Below are positions 45,383 through 56,168 of a stretch of DNA of 64,000 bases, piece after piece. The notes under the pieces were generated by a model, which was not told where the DNA came from, ran no database searches, and saw only the letters and a program-made list of their open reading frames with translations. Positions within the stretch are counted from its first letter, which is position 1; the number at the start of each line of letters is the position of its first letter. This DNA is from Nereocystis luetkeana. Its lineage: Eukaryota > Sar > Phaeophyceae > Laminariales > Laminariaceae. Where the stretch lies: the NCBI GenBank assembly GCA_031213475.1, contig JARUPZ010000019.1, positions 7,676,870-7,740,869 of the forward strand. Reading direction: 5' to 3'. Position numbers and translations under genes: made by a program.

Positions 45383-48300
45383 CTAAAACTTAACAGTGCC
45401 ACCGCTTGCGCCCACAGAGTTTTCTCCTTGCTTTCTCATACAGTGACCTCGAAGTTTGCGGTCCCTGTCAAGCCGGCACAGAGAGGACGTAAAAAAACAC
45501 ACTTACTTACCTGAGTTTGGTACTGTAGTCAGCGGAAAGCATGTCACTGTTCTGGTGCTGTTTTCAGGGAGTTTGCGAGCACTACTTGTCACGATTTCGA
45601 AGTGATCTATTACGAAACTCTTGGGCTGCTAAACGTAAGCACTAGCACCACACGTTGGTCAGCACCGCACTGGGCGAGCAATGCGTCGAATCGCATGAAT
45701 AGCTCGAGTGTATACCCTCCGCTCCCTCAACAGTATTATCAGCGAGAACACCGTTTTTAACCCGTTTTTGGGGCTGGCTGCGTTGTGTTCGTCCTGGAAA
45801 ATGTCGCGATTGGACCAACAGGAAGAGACCCAGCTGCAAGATGCGCTTCAACTGTTCGTCGTAATATGCATGCCTTCGAAATACCAATGTAGCGCTACTT
45901 GTAGCCCGTGTTTAATATTACCTTGGCCATTGCATGATTGATCGTCAGCGTGAGGTGCACAGCGACGAAGCAGAAGCCTAAGCCCTGCCGGCATCGCACG
46001 CGCGAAGCATCGGGGGGGGGAGGGGGAGGGCAGGAGGCAGGGGACATCATGCGGACGCCTGCAAACCAAGAGGTGGGTTCGATAACTTCGGCAATCTTGC
46101 AGCCCTATGCGAAGGACGATGCCACGTTTGAGGCTGTTCAGCACTACTACTCTATCAGAGGATAGGTCACATTTACAGCTTTAAAATATATATTAAACGC
46201 TGTGGCAGGTGTGTATATACTAGGTATAAACATGCGTGTCATCAGTATTTTTGAGTGAATGGTAGGAGAGCGCGCAGAAGCTATCGCGAACGTTCCTCGA
46301 TCGTCCGGGACTGTTCGTCGGCTGCACCTCCTCGTCCTCTTCGCCCCATCAGTTCCTCCTTCATTTCCTACGCGTTTCCTCACTCCTCCCCTTGTCCCTT
46401 TTCTACTCACCACGGACGTTGAGATTCCCGATCCCACCAAATTTATCAGTCTAGCGACCACCACAGAATCGAAGATGAAGGTCGTAGAGCCGATCAACAC
46501 AAGCAACAGGAACCCCACGAACCCCAACCAGACGAAGAGGGCTTGCTGTTCCGCGAAACGTTTGAGCTTGACCGCAAAGCACCCCGGAAGCAGCAGCTGG
46601 GAAGACGGTGTTTGAGTAGTCGGGGGGGGGGGGTGTGAACGGTCGGTTAGGTGTCCGAACAGTTCAGGAGGCGGTTTATATCATAACAGTCGGGACGGTG
46701 TACGAACGGTCGATTCGGCGTACGAACAGTCGAAGCGGTGTATATATGACCATTCAAGACAACGTTTAGGCAGTTTAGGTGGTGCGTGAGCAGTTGAGAC
46801 AGTGTACGAGTACCAACATGTTATAAACGGTCAAATGGCGCGTGAACAGTCCGGACAGTGTATGAACTATCGATTCTCGGCGTGTGAACAATCGATACGC
46901 GGTGTATATAGGAGCGGTGGAGACGGTGGTTGACCAGTAGTTCAGACGGTGTGTGAACAGTCGAGAAGTTGTCTGGACATATATAAGAACGGTCGAAACG
47001 GGTGTATGGGCAGTCGGTTCGGTGTATGAGCAGTCGAGACGTGTGTTACCTGGCATGCAAGAACAGTCGAGACGGCGTATTCAAGAGCATTTGAGACGGT
47101 GTTTGAGCAGTTTGACGGTGTGTGAACAGTTGAGGCGGTGTGTGAACAATCGAGACGGCGAATGAACAGCCGGGGCAGTGCTATGAATAGTCGGGACGGT
47201 GTATCAGAAGTTGAGACGGTGTGTGAAACATCGAGACGTTTGTTTGGACAGTTGAGACGGCGTATAGACCGTCGAAACGGCGTATGAAAAGTTCAAAACA
47301 TCTATGTTAAAACAATCGAGACGGTGAATGAACACCGAGGCGGTGTATGAACGGTCAGGACGGCGTGCAGTCGTAACGAACGGTGTATGAACAATCGGCA
47401 CGGTATATGAGCAGTCGAGACAGTGTATCAGCAGTCGAGACGGTGTATGAGCAGTCAAGACGGTGTTAAACAGTCAAAACGATGTGTATGAGTAGTTGAA
47501 AAGGTGTATGAACAATTAACAGTCGAGACGGCGTGTGAACAGTTCAGACGGTGTGTGAGCCGTCCAGGCGGTGTACAAACAGCCGAGGAGACCGTGAGAG
47601 ACAGTGTGCGGAACAACCAGACATCAAAGACGACTCTATAGCTGTAGTAGATACATTACAACAGGTACTGGTGCCCAACCATCTCCTCCCTCACGCACAC
47701 ACCTCACCTGAGCCGGGAGGTACTCTACCCAAAGTTCCACGTACGTCATGCTGACGGCGTACGCCATCGGAAGTGACGCGGTGTAGAACGCCTGGTGTAC
47801 TCCGCTACTGGTGAGAGCTACCGCTCCCTTTCCAGCCGCTGTTATTGAGATCAGGAGTGTGTTGCAAGTGGCAAATACACTGACCGAAGCCAAGAGGAAA
47901 CGTCGAACGGAAAGAACAAAAGGATTTACACACCTCCACGACAACAACAACCCCGACAACATCAACAACGGCAACAGCGCCAATGACAATAACAACAACA
48001 ATATTACCAGCAGCAACAACAATGGCAGTAACAACAACACCAGGAACAACATCAGCAGCAACAAACAACGCCAGCAGCACTCTGCCGTAACAACAACCAT
48101 CACAATCCATGTTTTGGGGGCAAACCACTTCTTGTGCTTGGAATAAGACTGGGATCAGTTTCGTTATACCAGGTGCGTACAGTAATCGAAGGGGTCAACT
48201 ACGGGTAAACGAAGCAGGGTAGGAAGAATGCGGTTACGTGTGTGTGTAAAACGAAATATACCTGGCGCGAGTCAGTATTATTATGCCTGGTACACTTGTT

Positions 48301-50926
48301 CCCCTGTGGAGCATGACAGTAATAGCTGTGATACGTGCTGAAATGTATTGTGAACGCGTGTGCTACCTGTAGTGTCATACAGTACAGTACGTAGTGCCTT
48401 TCAAAACGTACAGTGCAGCCGTGTACTACGTAGGTGAAGAGCTTTCTATGGATATCAATGCCCCTACTTACTGCTGATATGATGTACCACTCTGTCCGGA
48501 AAAATAAGGAACGTTTACAATTTTTTATGAGTACCTAAACGGCATTTACATTTACGGACAGGTTGATACACAGAAGGTCAACATGACTATTCTGGTGGCG
48601 GGTACCGGGTACGAAATATGCGTCTGCCTTACGTATGTACAAGATGATTCCCCTGTGACGATTTCTTCGTGCGTACGTACGCACGTACGAGGGTATTGAA
48701 AATGCGCACGCGCTCTCGCACCTCGCAGACACCATAAATCTCAAGCGTATCCCAGACTTCCGTGTGATCCGGGCCTGTCTCGGTAGACACCGATGTAGCT
48801 CAAAGTGCCAGGCAAGCAGCGCCGCCCCCGCTGCGGCGATCATTATGTAGCAGTACATGATTGCCGTCGGCCGAACGCAGCTCGGATTGCCTAACGAGTC
48901 CCGGGAGGCGAAGCCGTGGTCACACGAACACGTCTCATGGGCATCGAAAGCAGAATCAGTAACCCCATCAGTGTCTGCAGGAATAAACACACGTACGAGG
49001 AGACATTCATGAATTTGCGGTGCTACAGCCTCTATGTGCCTGTCGTTCTCAGCACAATGGTCATGTGGCGTCAATTTATACCCTTTTCCAAAAACGTATT
49101 ATTAATAATAATAGACGCATTGCCCGTACAGCTCATATACATACATGGTAGTCTGGAGCTATACGCAGCTACGATTGTTGGTTCCGAGCTACCGTGTCCT
49201 GTATTGCCTGGGACGACTATACCCTGGGGTGGATATTTAGAGTCGGCCGTTCCATGATTTTTCAATTCGGAATAATTATTGTGGATACCACCACATGATA
49301 TATTTATAATACCGCCTCCTTGCACTCAATTTACCCGCCGGCCGCCCACAAAGATACGAAGAGCATATCATAACGGGGAAAAAGGATCACGCTCGGTTGT
49401 TGGTCCTGTAGCCGCCACTGCGGAGCGTGTCAGCGCCTCTCAGCATATTATGAGAGGAAGGCCCTCTCTGCCTCGTAACTGCCGTCCCACAATTGATGTC
49501 GCCGGTGTTTTGATATGTTCCTATGTATGTACGTTTCGCCTACCATTCGGCCGTGTATATAACACGGTTGGTTGTTCTAAATGTCGCCGATTTTGATAAA
49601 CCGGGCGGCTGCCTGTGTTTGTACAAATCCTTCTGATTAGACGACTGCAGTAGTGCTGTACTGCAGAGCTACACGGACTACTCGTACTGTAGATACTTCG
49701 TAGCTTAATAATAGGAATCCAAGAACATAGCACTACATAGATGGTGGTTAGATTGGTCTTATACTACTGTTGTACTGGGATAGCTGGCGAGCCCCAGAGG
49801 CGGCTTGGGATGTTACGCTGGGTCCCATCGCCCAGACAAAACCTGCTCGCAACGCTGGGGATGAGACCCTACTGTGCCTCTGCCGGAGCATGTGATGCTT
49901 GCTGTGCTTGATTCCGGCGCCGTCCCCGATGAGAGGACGAAAAAGGAGGAAAGGGCGAGAGGATGGATAGGTTTGATGCCTGCGGCACGGAAGAGTCAGA
50001 TGTACAGTAGTAGTAAGTATCGGCATCGCTCGGTTTTACCAGGTACCAGGTACCAAGTACCTGGGTACCGGTGTACCTGGTATGTTATATGAGCCAGGTA
50101 CAACTACTGTAGTATATTTCATGATGATGAGGAGGTCGCCATTTCCACGGCTGACTATAGAATACTCGTTAGTATGGGCGGGGGGGGCGTATGTCAGGGG
50201 GCATCCTCAACGGCGCGTATGTTGGCATTGGAGGATCCCTCTTTTCAAGAGGGACTCCAACACACAGTGTTAGCTCTGCTCGGGCTGCCAAAAAAGCTCG
50301 TCGAATAATAGGGTGGGTTGGGTGTTGTCGCACCTCTTGTCCTAGCAAGTATCTCCTCCGCCGCTGCTGTCCTCCAATCCGGCAAACACTTTGACGGGTG
50401 GTCAATGGGAACGTTGAAACTCATGCTGCACATCGTCGGATGGCAAGCGCAACAGCAATATTGCCACGCATCATGCAGTTATTTTTTTTTGCAATAACGG
50501 TTTTTACGGGGGAGACATATATTAAGGATTCGGCCGTCGGGAACTGGCATGTACATACAATAATAAGGCTGATACTAACAACGCGAGGCCTCCGATTACG
50601 AAACAAACAGAAGCTATATATTATAGCGGTACGAGGTCCAATAAACTATATGCATTCCGAACCGGTGAATGCTGTCAGCGCTACTGGGCTGAGAAGGCCG
50701 ATACGGCTCCAGCCGGCGTTTGGTTGCTGCACGACAGGTCCGATCTGTCAATCGAAACTGTGGGATTTGGGTTGTTAAAAAAAAAACGTTTCCCCCCCAT
50801 CCCCCTTGTTGTTGCTGTCATCGGCGTCTTTCGATTCGCTCCACTCATACTCACCCCCTCGAGCACAAGCGGCCGTCCTCCTGTGGAACTGCCGTCAATG
50901 ACCATTGGGGTTGCCGTGTGGCGTAG
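45383..50926 (-). CDS. Multi-pass membrane protein with EGF-like N-terminal segment (partial, nine exons)
   Basis: Exons 50926-50855, 50425-50334, 48974-48722, 47879-47708, 46596-46411, 45984-45922, 45793-45716, 45551-45511 and 45464-45383 (stop TAG) join in phase (2,1,2,0,0,0,0,2) at mostly strong GT-AG sites, for example CCTGCAG|A at 48975 and CTCAG|GTAAGTAAG at 45511. The third exon carries an EGF-like ETCSCDHGF...GNPSC motif and then a first hydrophobic span (AIMYCYIMIAAAGAALLAW). Later exons add spans VFATCNTLLISITAAG, AYAVSMTYVELWVEYL, LFVWLGFVGFLLLVLI and GLGFCFVAVHLTLTI, and perhaps TVFSLIILL, so about six. The layout suits a surface receptor or transporter with an extracellular Cys-rich domain, but no family is named. 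The 5' end is not found. The seventh exon has an alternative end at 45671, the eighth an alternative start at 45557. The 1.1 kb fourth intron holds a minisatellite. Confidence 0.55.
46630..47610 (+). repeat. Degenerate ~20 bp minisatellite (CGGTGTATGAACAGTCGAGA)
   Basis: About fifty imperfect units with GACGGTGTRTGAACAGTCGA as the core. It lies wholly inside an intron of the minus-strand membrane-protein gene and starts after a G tract (46621-46632). Confidence 0.9.
50037..50082. repeat. Array of TA-spaced 5-6 mers (TACCWGGTA cluster)
   Basis: Seven TA dinucleotides separated by six spacers of 5 or 6 bases (CCAGG, CCAGG, CCAAG, CCTGGG, CCGGTG, CCTGG). It is intronic with respect to the membrane-protein gene and the clearest chain of this type in the window. 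Confidence 0.9.
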
Positions 50927-51164
50927 CTGAGGTACGGCCGTATGGTCGCGGGGGGTCGGGTGGGCTTGGTACAGATGCGGGGTCTCTCGCGGGGCATACT
51001 GAAACGGACGTAATGGAGAAGAGCCACCAGCAAAGACCGTAGTCAATAAAACTATCCGCGAAATGTTTTTACGTGAAACGTTCACAACGCTTTGATGCAA
51101 CAGTCATGGGACTCGCACACCACCATGATATGTCCAGGGAAGATTTCTTACGTTGATGGAACTT

Positions 51165-53245
51165 TCATGGGGTTGTCGTGACTTCATCTGACGCTGCTAT
51201 GGTCTGCCATAGAATGCAATGGGACTGCCATTGCCATGGCTCCATGAGACGAACATGGGACTGGGAAGGCCATGGGACTACCTTGGGCTGCCGTGGGGCT
51301 ACCATGGACTATGACATGGAATCAAGGGTTTGTCATGGGATGTCATGGGACTGCCATGGGACTGTCATGGGACATCATGGGATGCCGCATGTGACTACCG
51401 TGGGAGGCCATTGCTGTCATTGGACAGTCCTATCACTGCCATGGGACTGCGGCAGGACTGCCAGGACATTGCCCTGGGACTGCCATGGGGCCACCATGGA
51501 ATGCCACGGGACTGTCATGGCCTCAGGGTATTGCCGCGGGTGTCCTAGGACTGCCATTTACTGTCCTGAGATGCCGTGAGACTGCCTTGGCTTCAAGAGA
51601 CTAGCTGCCATGGCATGCTGTAGGGCTGTTATGAGACTGCCATGGAACTGCCATGAGATGCCAGGGGGTTCCAGGGGGGTGCTGAGACATGCCACTACTG
51701 TCATGGTTTCATGGCACTGCCATCAAATTGTGATGCTATGCCGGGGGACTGTCATGGGACTACCATGGGGCTGCCATGGAATGCCATGGGGCTATGTGAT
51801 GCAATTCGATGCAAGGAGACTGTCATGGCTTCACGGCACTGCAATGGGGCTGCCATAGCTCCATGGTTCTGCCGTGGGATTGCTATCACAGTTAGCCAGG
51901 ACCCCCCCCTTGCACAATGTGGGCGTAAGCGTAAAACGATATTTGGGAATGTTGAACATGTTAGCAAACCCGATAAGGTATCGGTAACCCTTTAACTATG
52001 TACGCCAATGGTGTGCTACATTGTTCAGTGTCTCCACGATGATTTTTTTACGCCCACATTGTGCAGGGGGGGGGGCACCTGCGATGGCGCTGTCATGGGA
52101 CGGCCATGGAATATCGTGAGGCTGCCATAGCTTTCACGGCACTGCTGTGGGACTGACATGGGTCAATAGCGCTGCCATGGAACTGCCAGGGAGCTACCAT
52201 GGGACTGTTATGGGATGCCGCGGGACTGCCGTGGCTTCATGGCACTGCCATGGGATGCTATAGGAGTGATATGGGACTGCCATGGGAGGCCATAGGAGGC
52301 CGTGAGATGCCACGGGACTGCCATGGGACTGCCATGGTTTTCATGGGGCTGCCATGGGCCTGTGGTCGCTAAATGGCATTGTCATGGCAATGCCGTGCAC
52401 TACCGTGGACTGTCATGTGATGTCATGGGACTGTCATGGCTTAATGGCAATGATATAGGACCGCCATGGGATACTACGGGACTGCTATGGTTTATGGCAC
52501 TGCGGTGTACTACCGTGGGGTGGCTATGGCCGTCGGACTGCCATGGGATACCGTGGCACGACCATGGCTTTATGGGACTGCCATGGGCCCATAGTACTGC
52601 CACGGGGCTGCATTGGGACTGCCATGGCTTCGTGTCGCTGCGATGGGGCCATCATGGGATGTCATGGGAGTGTTTGAGCACTGCGATGAGATGCCATGGG
52701 ATGCCATGGGATGCCATGGGACTGCTATGGCTTCGCGGGATTACCATTGGACCGTCGTGACTTCATGGCACTGCGAGGGGCTGTCACGGAACGCGATGGC
52801 ACAGAGCCGTGGGAGGCCATGATACTACCGTGGTTTCGTGGCACTGCCATGGCTTTATGGCACAGCCATGGGACCTGCCATGGATGGTGTAAAACTGCCA
52901 TGGCTTCATGGTGCTGCCATGGGATGCCATGGCTTCATCGCATTGTCATGGAACTTGCATGTGATGTCATGGGACTATCATGAGACTGCCATGGCCCTGC
53001 TACGGGGCTGCCATGGTTTCCCGAGACCGCCCTTGATACCGCCCTAAGACTGCGATGGAATACCACGGGACTGCCCGGCACTTCCATGACTACTCCAGGG
53101 CACCACGCACTTCAGGGGATGCCACATGGCACGCTCGTGGCAACGCCATGGCTCCATACGGCACGTTCGTTACACTTTTATGGCACCTTTCTGACAGTCC
53201 CGTGAAGCTTCAGTGGCACGGCGTTATTGAAACTGTATTGAAAGC
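51165..53245 (+). repeat. Degenerate TGCCATGGGAC minisatellite, ~2 kb
   Basis: Words ACTGCCATGG, ATGTCATGGGACTGCCATGG and GCTTCATGGCACTG recur with a period near 10-11 bp and many substitutions. It lies immediately upstream of the known exons of the membrane-protein gene and is interrupted by MITE-C. Frames over it are artefacts of the unit. Confidence 0.9.
51902..52075. mobile_element. MITE-C: inverted-repeat element with poly-C/poly-G ends
   Basis: Left end is eight C then TTGCACAATGTGGGCGTAA. Right end is TTACGCCCACATTGTGCA then ten G. The ~27 bp inverted repeats are almost perfect around a ~120 bp unique core, and the element splits the TGCCATGGGAC array. No coding capacity. Confidence 0.85.
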
Positions 53246-54167
53246 TTTCATGGCAGTCGGTCAAATGAAAGCGTCATATTAGACGCTTTGAAAAGGCCCA
53301 CGGCAGCCCCACTCTACGAATTGATATTGCACAGATGGCAAAGCTGACAATCGAAAAGTACCGTAGCAACAAAACAGCTGACGACACGCAGCAGATAACT
53401 TGCTAGCTCGTCGCGTTACCCCATGTAATCAGAAATCCACCCGGAACAAAATATCAAGATATGGTCTTCCTATGCAAGTTGTACGTGTGTTCAAAAGTTC
53501 AGCAAAAATGCGGACATTCAGGGTTTTTCAAAGTTCCGAGACGAACCACGATTCGGTTCTTCGTCTGCGTAAATACTTACGAAGCAGTCCGGTTCGGTCT
53601 GATGGAAATGTGAGTAACGGTCTGCTAAGCTTAGACTTCCACGAATCGGATCGGTGCGGTTTCGTAGAGTACATTCTTAGTACCAATCGGTTCGGTTCGG
53701 AACCATCACCTCGATATTTACTACGGAGCTACTGTGAGTACAGATCGGATCCGATCGGTTTCATTCCATATCCGCAGGGTGGGTTTCTTCTCACGGTTCG
53801 GTTCTGACAGAACCGTATGCACGACAAACAGACAAACAGACGAAACGCGATACCCCAGGTGATTATGCGTGCCTGTAGACCGCCAACAAAAAAAACGGCG
53901 AGAAAGCGGCATATATACCGGTTCCACGCGCTTGGTTTGTGTCGTTCCTACTACGTATACAAACAATGCGTCGGCTGGCACTTCTTGTCGACTTCCCACG
54001 GATATGTTACATGCGGCACACAGGAAAGAATACTGCGTATTTCCCCATTTTGTCCGGCAATGAAAACAAAAAACAAAACATGGAACACTTGAAAACACAA
54101 AAATCTACCGGTATTGTTGATAATGTACGTACCAGGTATGTGAGATATTTTCCAATTTCCCTTCCAG
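53246..54167. other. No assigned gene; CGGTTCGG-rich segment
   Basis: 53580-53815 is rich in CGGTTCGG and CCGATCGG words in both orientations and may be another repeat. A plus-strand frame at 53283-53406 (containing QMAKLTIEKYRSNKTADD) looks protein-like but lacks clear splice context. Confidence 0.3.
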
Positions 54168-54299
54168 AACGTGGAAGCCTGGCTTGCGATCACGGACCAA
54201 ATTTGGAGACATGCTCGTGCGATAAAACAACAGCGGCAGCAACAGAAAAAACCGCGTCCGTCAGCGTCGCCAGGAACCGTGGAACAACGCATGCCATAG
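54168..54299 (+). CDS. Candidate terminal exon, Gln/Lys-rich tail
   Basis: A strong acceptor (TTTCCAATTTCCCTTCCAG) at 54167 opens a 43-codon frame to TAG. The tail starts NVEAWLAITDQIWRHARAIK, an amphipathic helix-like stretch, and continues as a Gln- and Lys/Pro-rich end. A second plus frame also stays open over the same DNA. No upstream exon or family is identified. A TACCAGGTA lies 30 bp upstream in the presumed intron. Confidence 0.3.
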   Translation, partial: NVEAWLAITDQIWRHARAIKQQRQQQKKPRPSASPGTVEQRMP

Positions 54300-54875
54300 A
54301 TGCTGCAGTAGTCGCGATGATCGCATATGCTACTGCAGCATCACGTTTTCTTTCCCAACGACATCCTATCTCAACGCTTCGCTCAAAGTCGATTTTCTCG
54401 CTGTCGCATGCTCTTAAACGTTTCGCGTGACGGAGCGAGGGGGCCCTCGAAAACACCGGACACATCATGTTGTACGTCTATATTGCAGTCATTCGTTCCA
54501 ATACTGAAACTATCCTTCCAGTAGCTGTTGACCACGCCGTCAACAACAAGATCTACACATCAGAACGACCCAAAAGTGTTAAACAGAAGCCGTGGCACCC
54601 CACCACCTGGCAGCCCTTTACGCCACAAAAAACTAGAAAGTCAGCGGCCTTAACCCAGATAGTACCCAATGCCGCCCTGAAACCTAAACCCCCACCCCCA
54701 TCGCCCCCATCACGGCCGGCGACAACAAGCAAAAAAACATCCCGCAGCTGCGGCAGAAGACGGCGCATTTCGAGCAAAACGAAGCACGCGGCAACATCAA
54801 ACCACCCCCACCCCCACCGTCCCCATCCCCACCCCCGTCCCCTCCCCCGCCCCCTGGTCCTTGAAAACGATGCCA

Positions 54876-54974
54876 TCATGCTTGCGAGGCTTGTGGTACC
54901 CTTGACTGTGGCTGTCCCCCCTGCGCCTGCGACACCGCCTGGGCTTCTTGCTGAGATCGGATCTTGTACTTTAT
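54876..54974 (-). CDS. Candidate terminal exon, Gln/Ala-rich tail
   Basis: A CCTCCTCGCCTCCCAG acceptor opens a 32-codon frame beginning IKYKIRSQQEAQAVSQAQ and ending in TGA. The G/T-rich sequence that follows on this strand (54870 down to 54660) fits a 3' UTR. No upstream exon was found and the family is unknown. It overlaps the span of plus-strand candidates, so at most one set is right. Confidence 0.3.
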   Translation of the reverse strand: MKYKIRSQQEAQAVSQAQGGQPQSRVPQASQA

Positions 54975-55204
54975 CTGGGAGGCGAGGAGGGTGGGAAACG
55001 CTCACATCGGTACTCTCGCCTGCACGCTTTGATATGTGTGCCAAATCGTGCCAGCCGGGCATGGGATGGGCACGGGGACGAGGAGACGCGAGTTTTTTTT
55101 TTTCTTTTTTCTTTCCCATGCCATTTTCGTGGTTACGCTTGCCTGCACTGCAATATACCTGTACAACAGTAGTTGCGGAAGGGCATATAAGGTAAGCCTT
55201 GTGT

Positions 55205-55690
55205 ACAGGGGGGGTGTCCTCATGTCATCCACGGTCGCAATCGAGTGACCATAGACCCGCACAGGAGGGGGTACTCGATCTCATTCATGCATGGCCGTAG
55301 TCGTATGACCAAAGACCCTCGCATCCCTACAATACCGGGACGGAGCACGTCGGAATTTAACCGACCAGGCAGACGTCGCTTGCACCAAGCTTTGCGAAGC
55401 GCCGTGAGGTGATCGACGAGTGGCATGAAGGGTGAGCTGCATCGAACTAAGAACCGCCCGTGAGGCGGACTTGAACATGGATGACGAGCTCAATGAGTTA
55501 ATTTAATTTCCGGTGTGGTCACTTCCAGAGACAGCAATTGAGGTACTATGTAACTGCCTCGAGGGTGCCTTACCATGACCCTACGTGATGCGATCATTCC
55601 CCTTGTGTGGAGTAGAAGGGTTGTCCACCCCGCACAAATAATGTAACCGAAGGGGGGGGGTGTGCTCGATATCATCGTATGACCATAGGG
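55205..55690 (+). repeat. Family G, copy 4, truncated
   Basis: GGAGGGGGTACTCGATCTCA followed by the ordered blocks to about 55625. It lacks the terminal hairpin and TACCAGGTA, and ends at another G tract and a second start fragment (GTGCTCGATATCATCGTATG). Confidence 0.75.
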
Positions 55691-55894
55691 GGGCAGAAAG
55701 ACGGGCGCCAAAAGCGGGGGCTGCTAGATTGATCAAAAGCGTGGCGGATTTCCTAGCGCGATAAAAAAACAACGCAAGTAGGAAGAAGAAAAAAACGTGC
55801 TTGCGCCGCCAATACCGCGCGCTTTCAAGACAAACCTAACCGCCTACCTACGGTCGTATATCCTCCAAGCAGTCTATACATGTACACATGACAC

Positions 55895-55919
55895 TTTTTT
55901 TTTTTTTTTTTTTTTTTTT
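55895..55919 (+). repeat. Run of 25 T
   Basis: The longest T homopolymer in the window. Read on the minus strand it is an A25 run about 250 nt downstream of the prefoldin stop codon. Read on the plus strand it forms the start of a pyrimidine tract before the acceptor at 55977. Confidence 0.95.
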
Positions 55920-55977
55920 CATCCCATTTATTATCTTCGCACATCTTCTTCTCTCTCTCCTTCCAACACTACATCAG

Positions 55978-56154
55978 TACGGAGAGACCCGTCAAGATGA
56001 CGCTTGCCTCCACGATCACGACGGCCTCGTGCTATCATACAACCCATACCCCACGCTTGTCCCCGATGAAGAACGACGCACACCGGACGTCCCACAATAC
56101 GCTTCATTCTCCACAGAAAACTGGCACGTTGATTCTAGAGTTACAATGATCTAA
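55978..56154 (+). CDS. Candidate terminal exon convergent with prefoldin
   Basis: A long pyrimidine tract and ACATCAG acceptor precede a 58-codon frame (starts YGETRQDDACLHDHDG, ends WHVDSRVTMI) stopping at TAA 56152-56154, only 14 bp before the prefoldin stop codon on the other strand. If real, the two genes must overlap in their 3' UTRs. No family is recognised and no upstream exon is established. Confidence 0.3.
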   Translation, partial: YGETRQDDACLHDHDGLVLSYNPYPTLVPDEERRTPDVPQYASFSTENWHVDSRVTMI

Positions 56155-56168
56155 AAAGAAACCTAATA

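Noticed and set aside
51178..53282. Trp/His/Gly/Met-rich frames over the CCATGG array
   Set aside because: They arise from the repeated word TGCCATGGGAC and shift frame with unit length; not genes.
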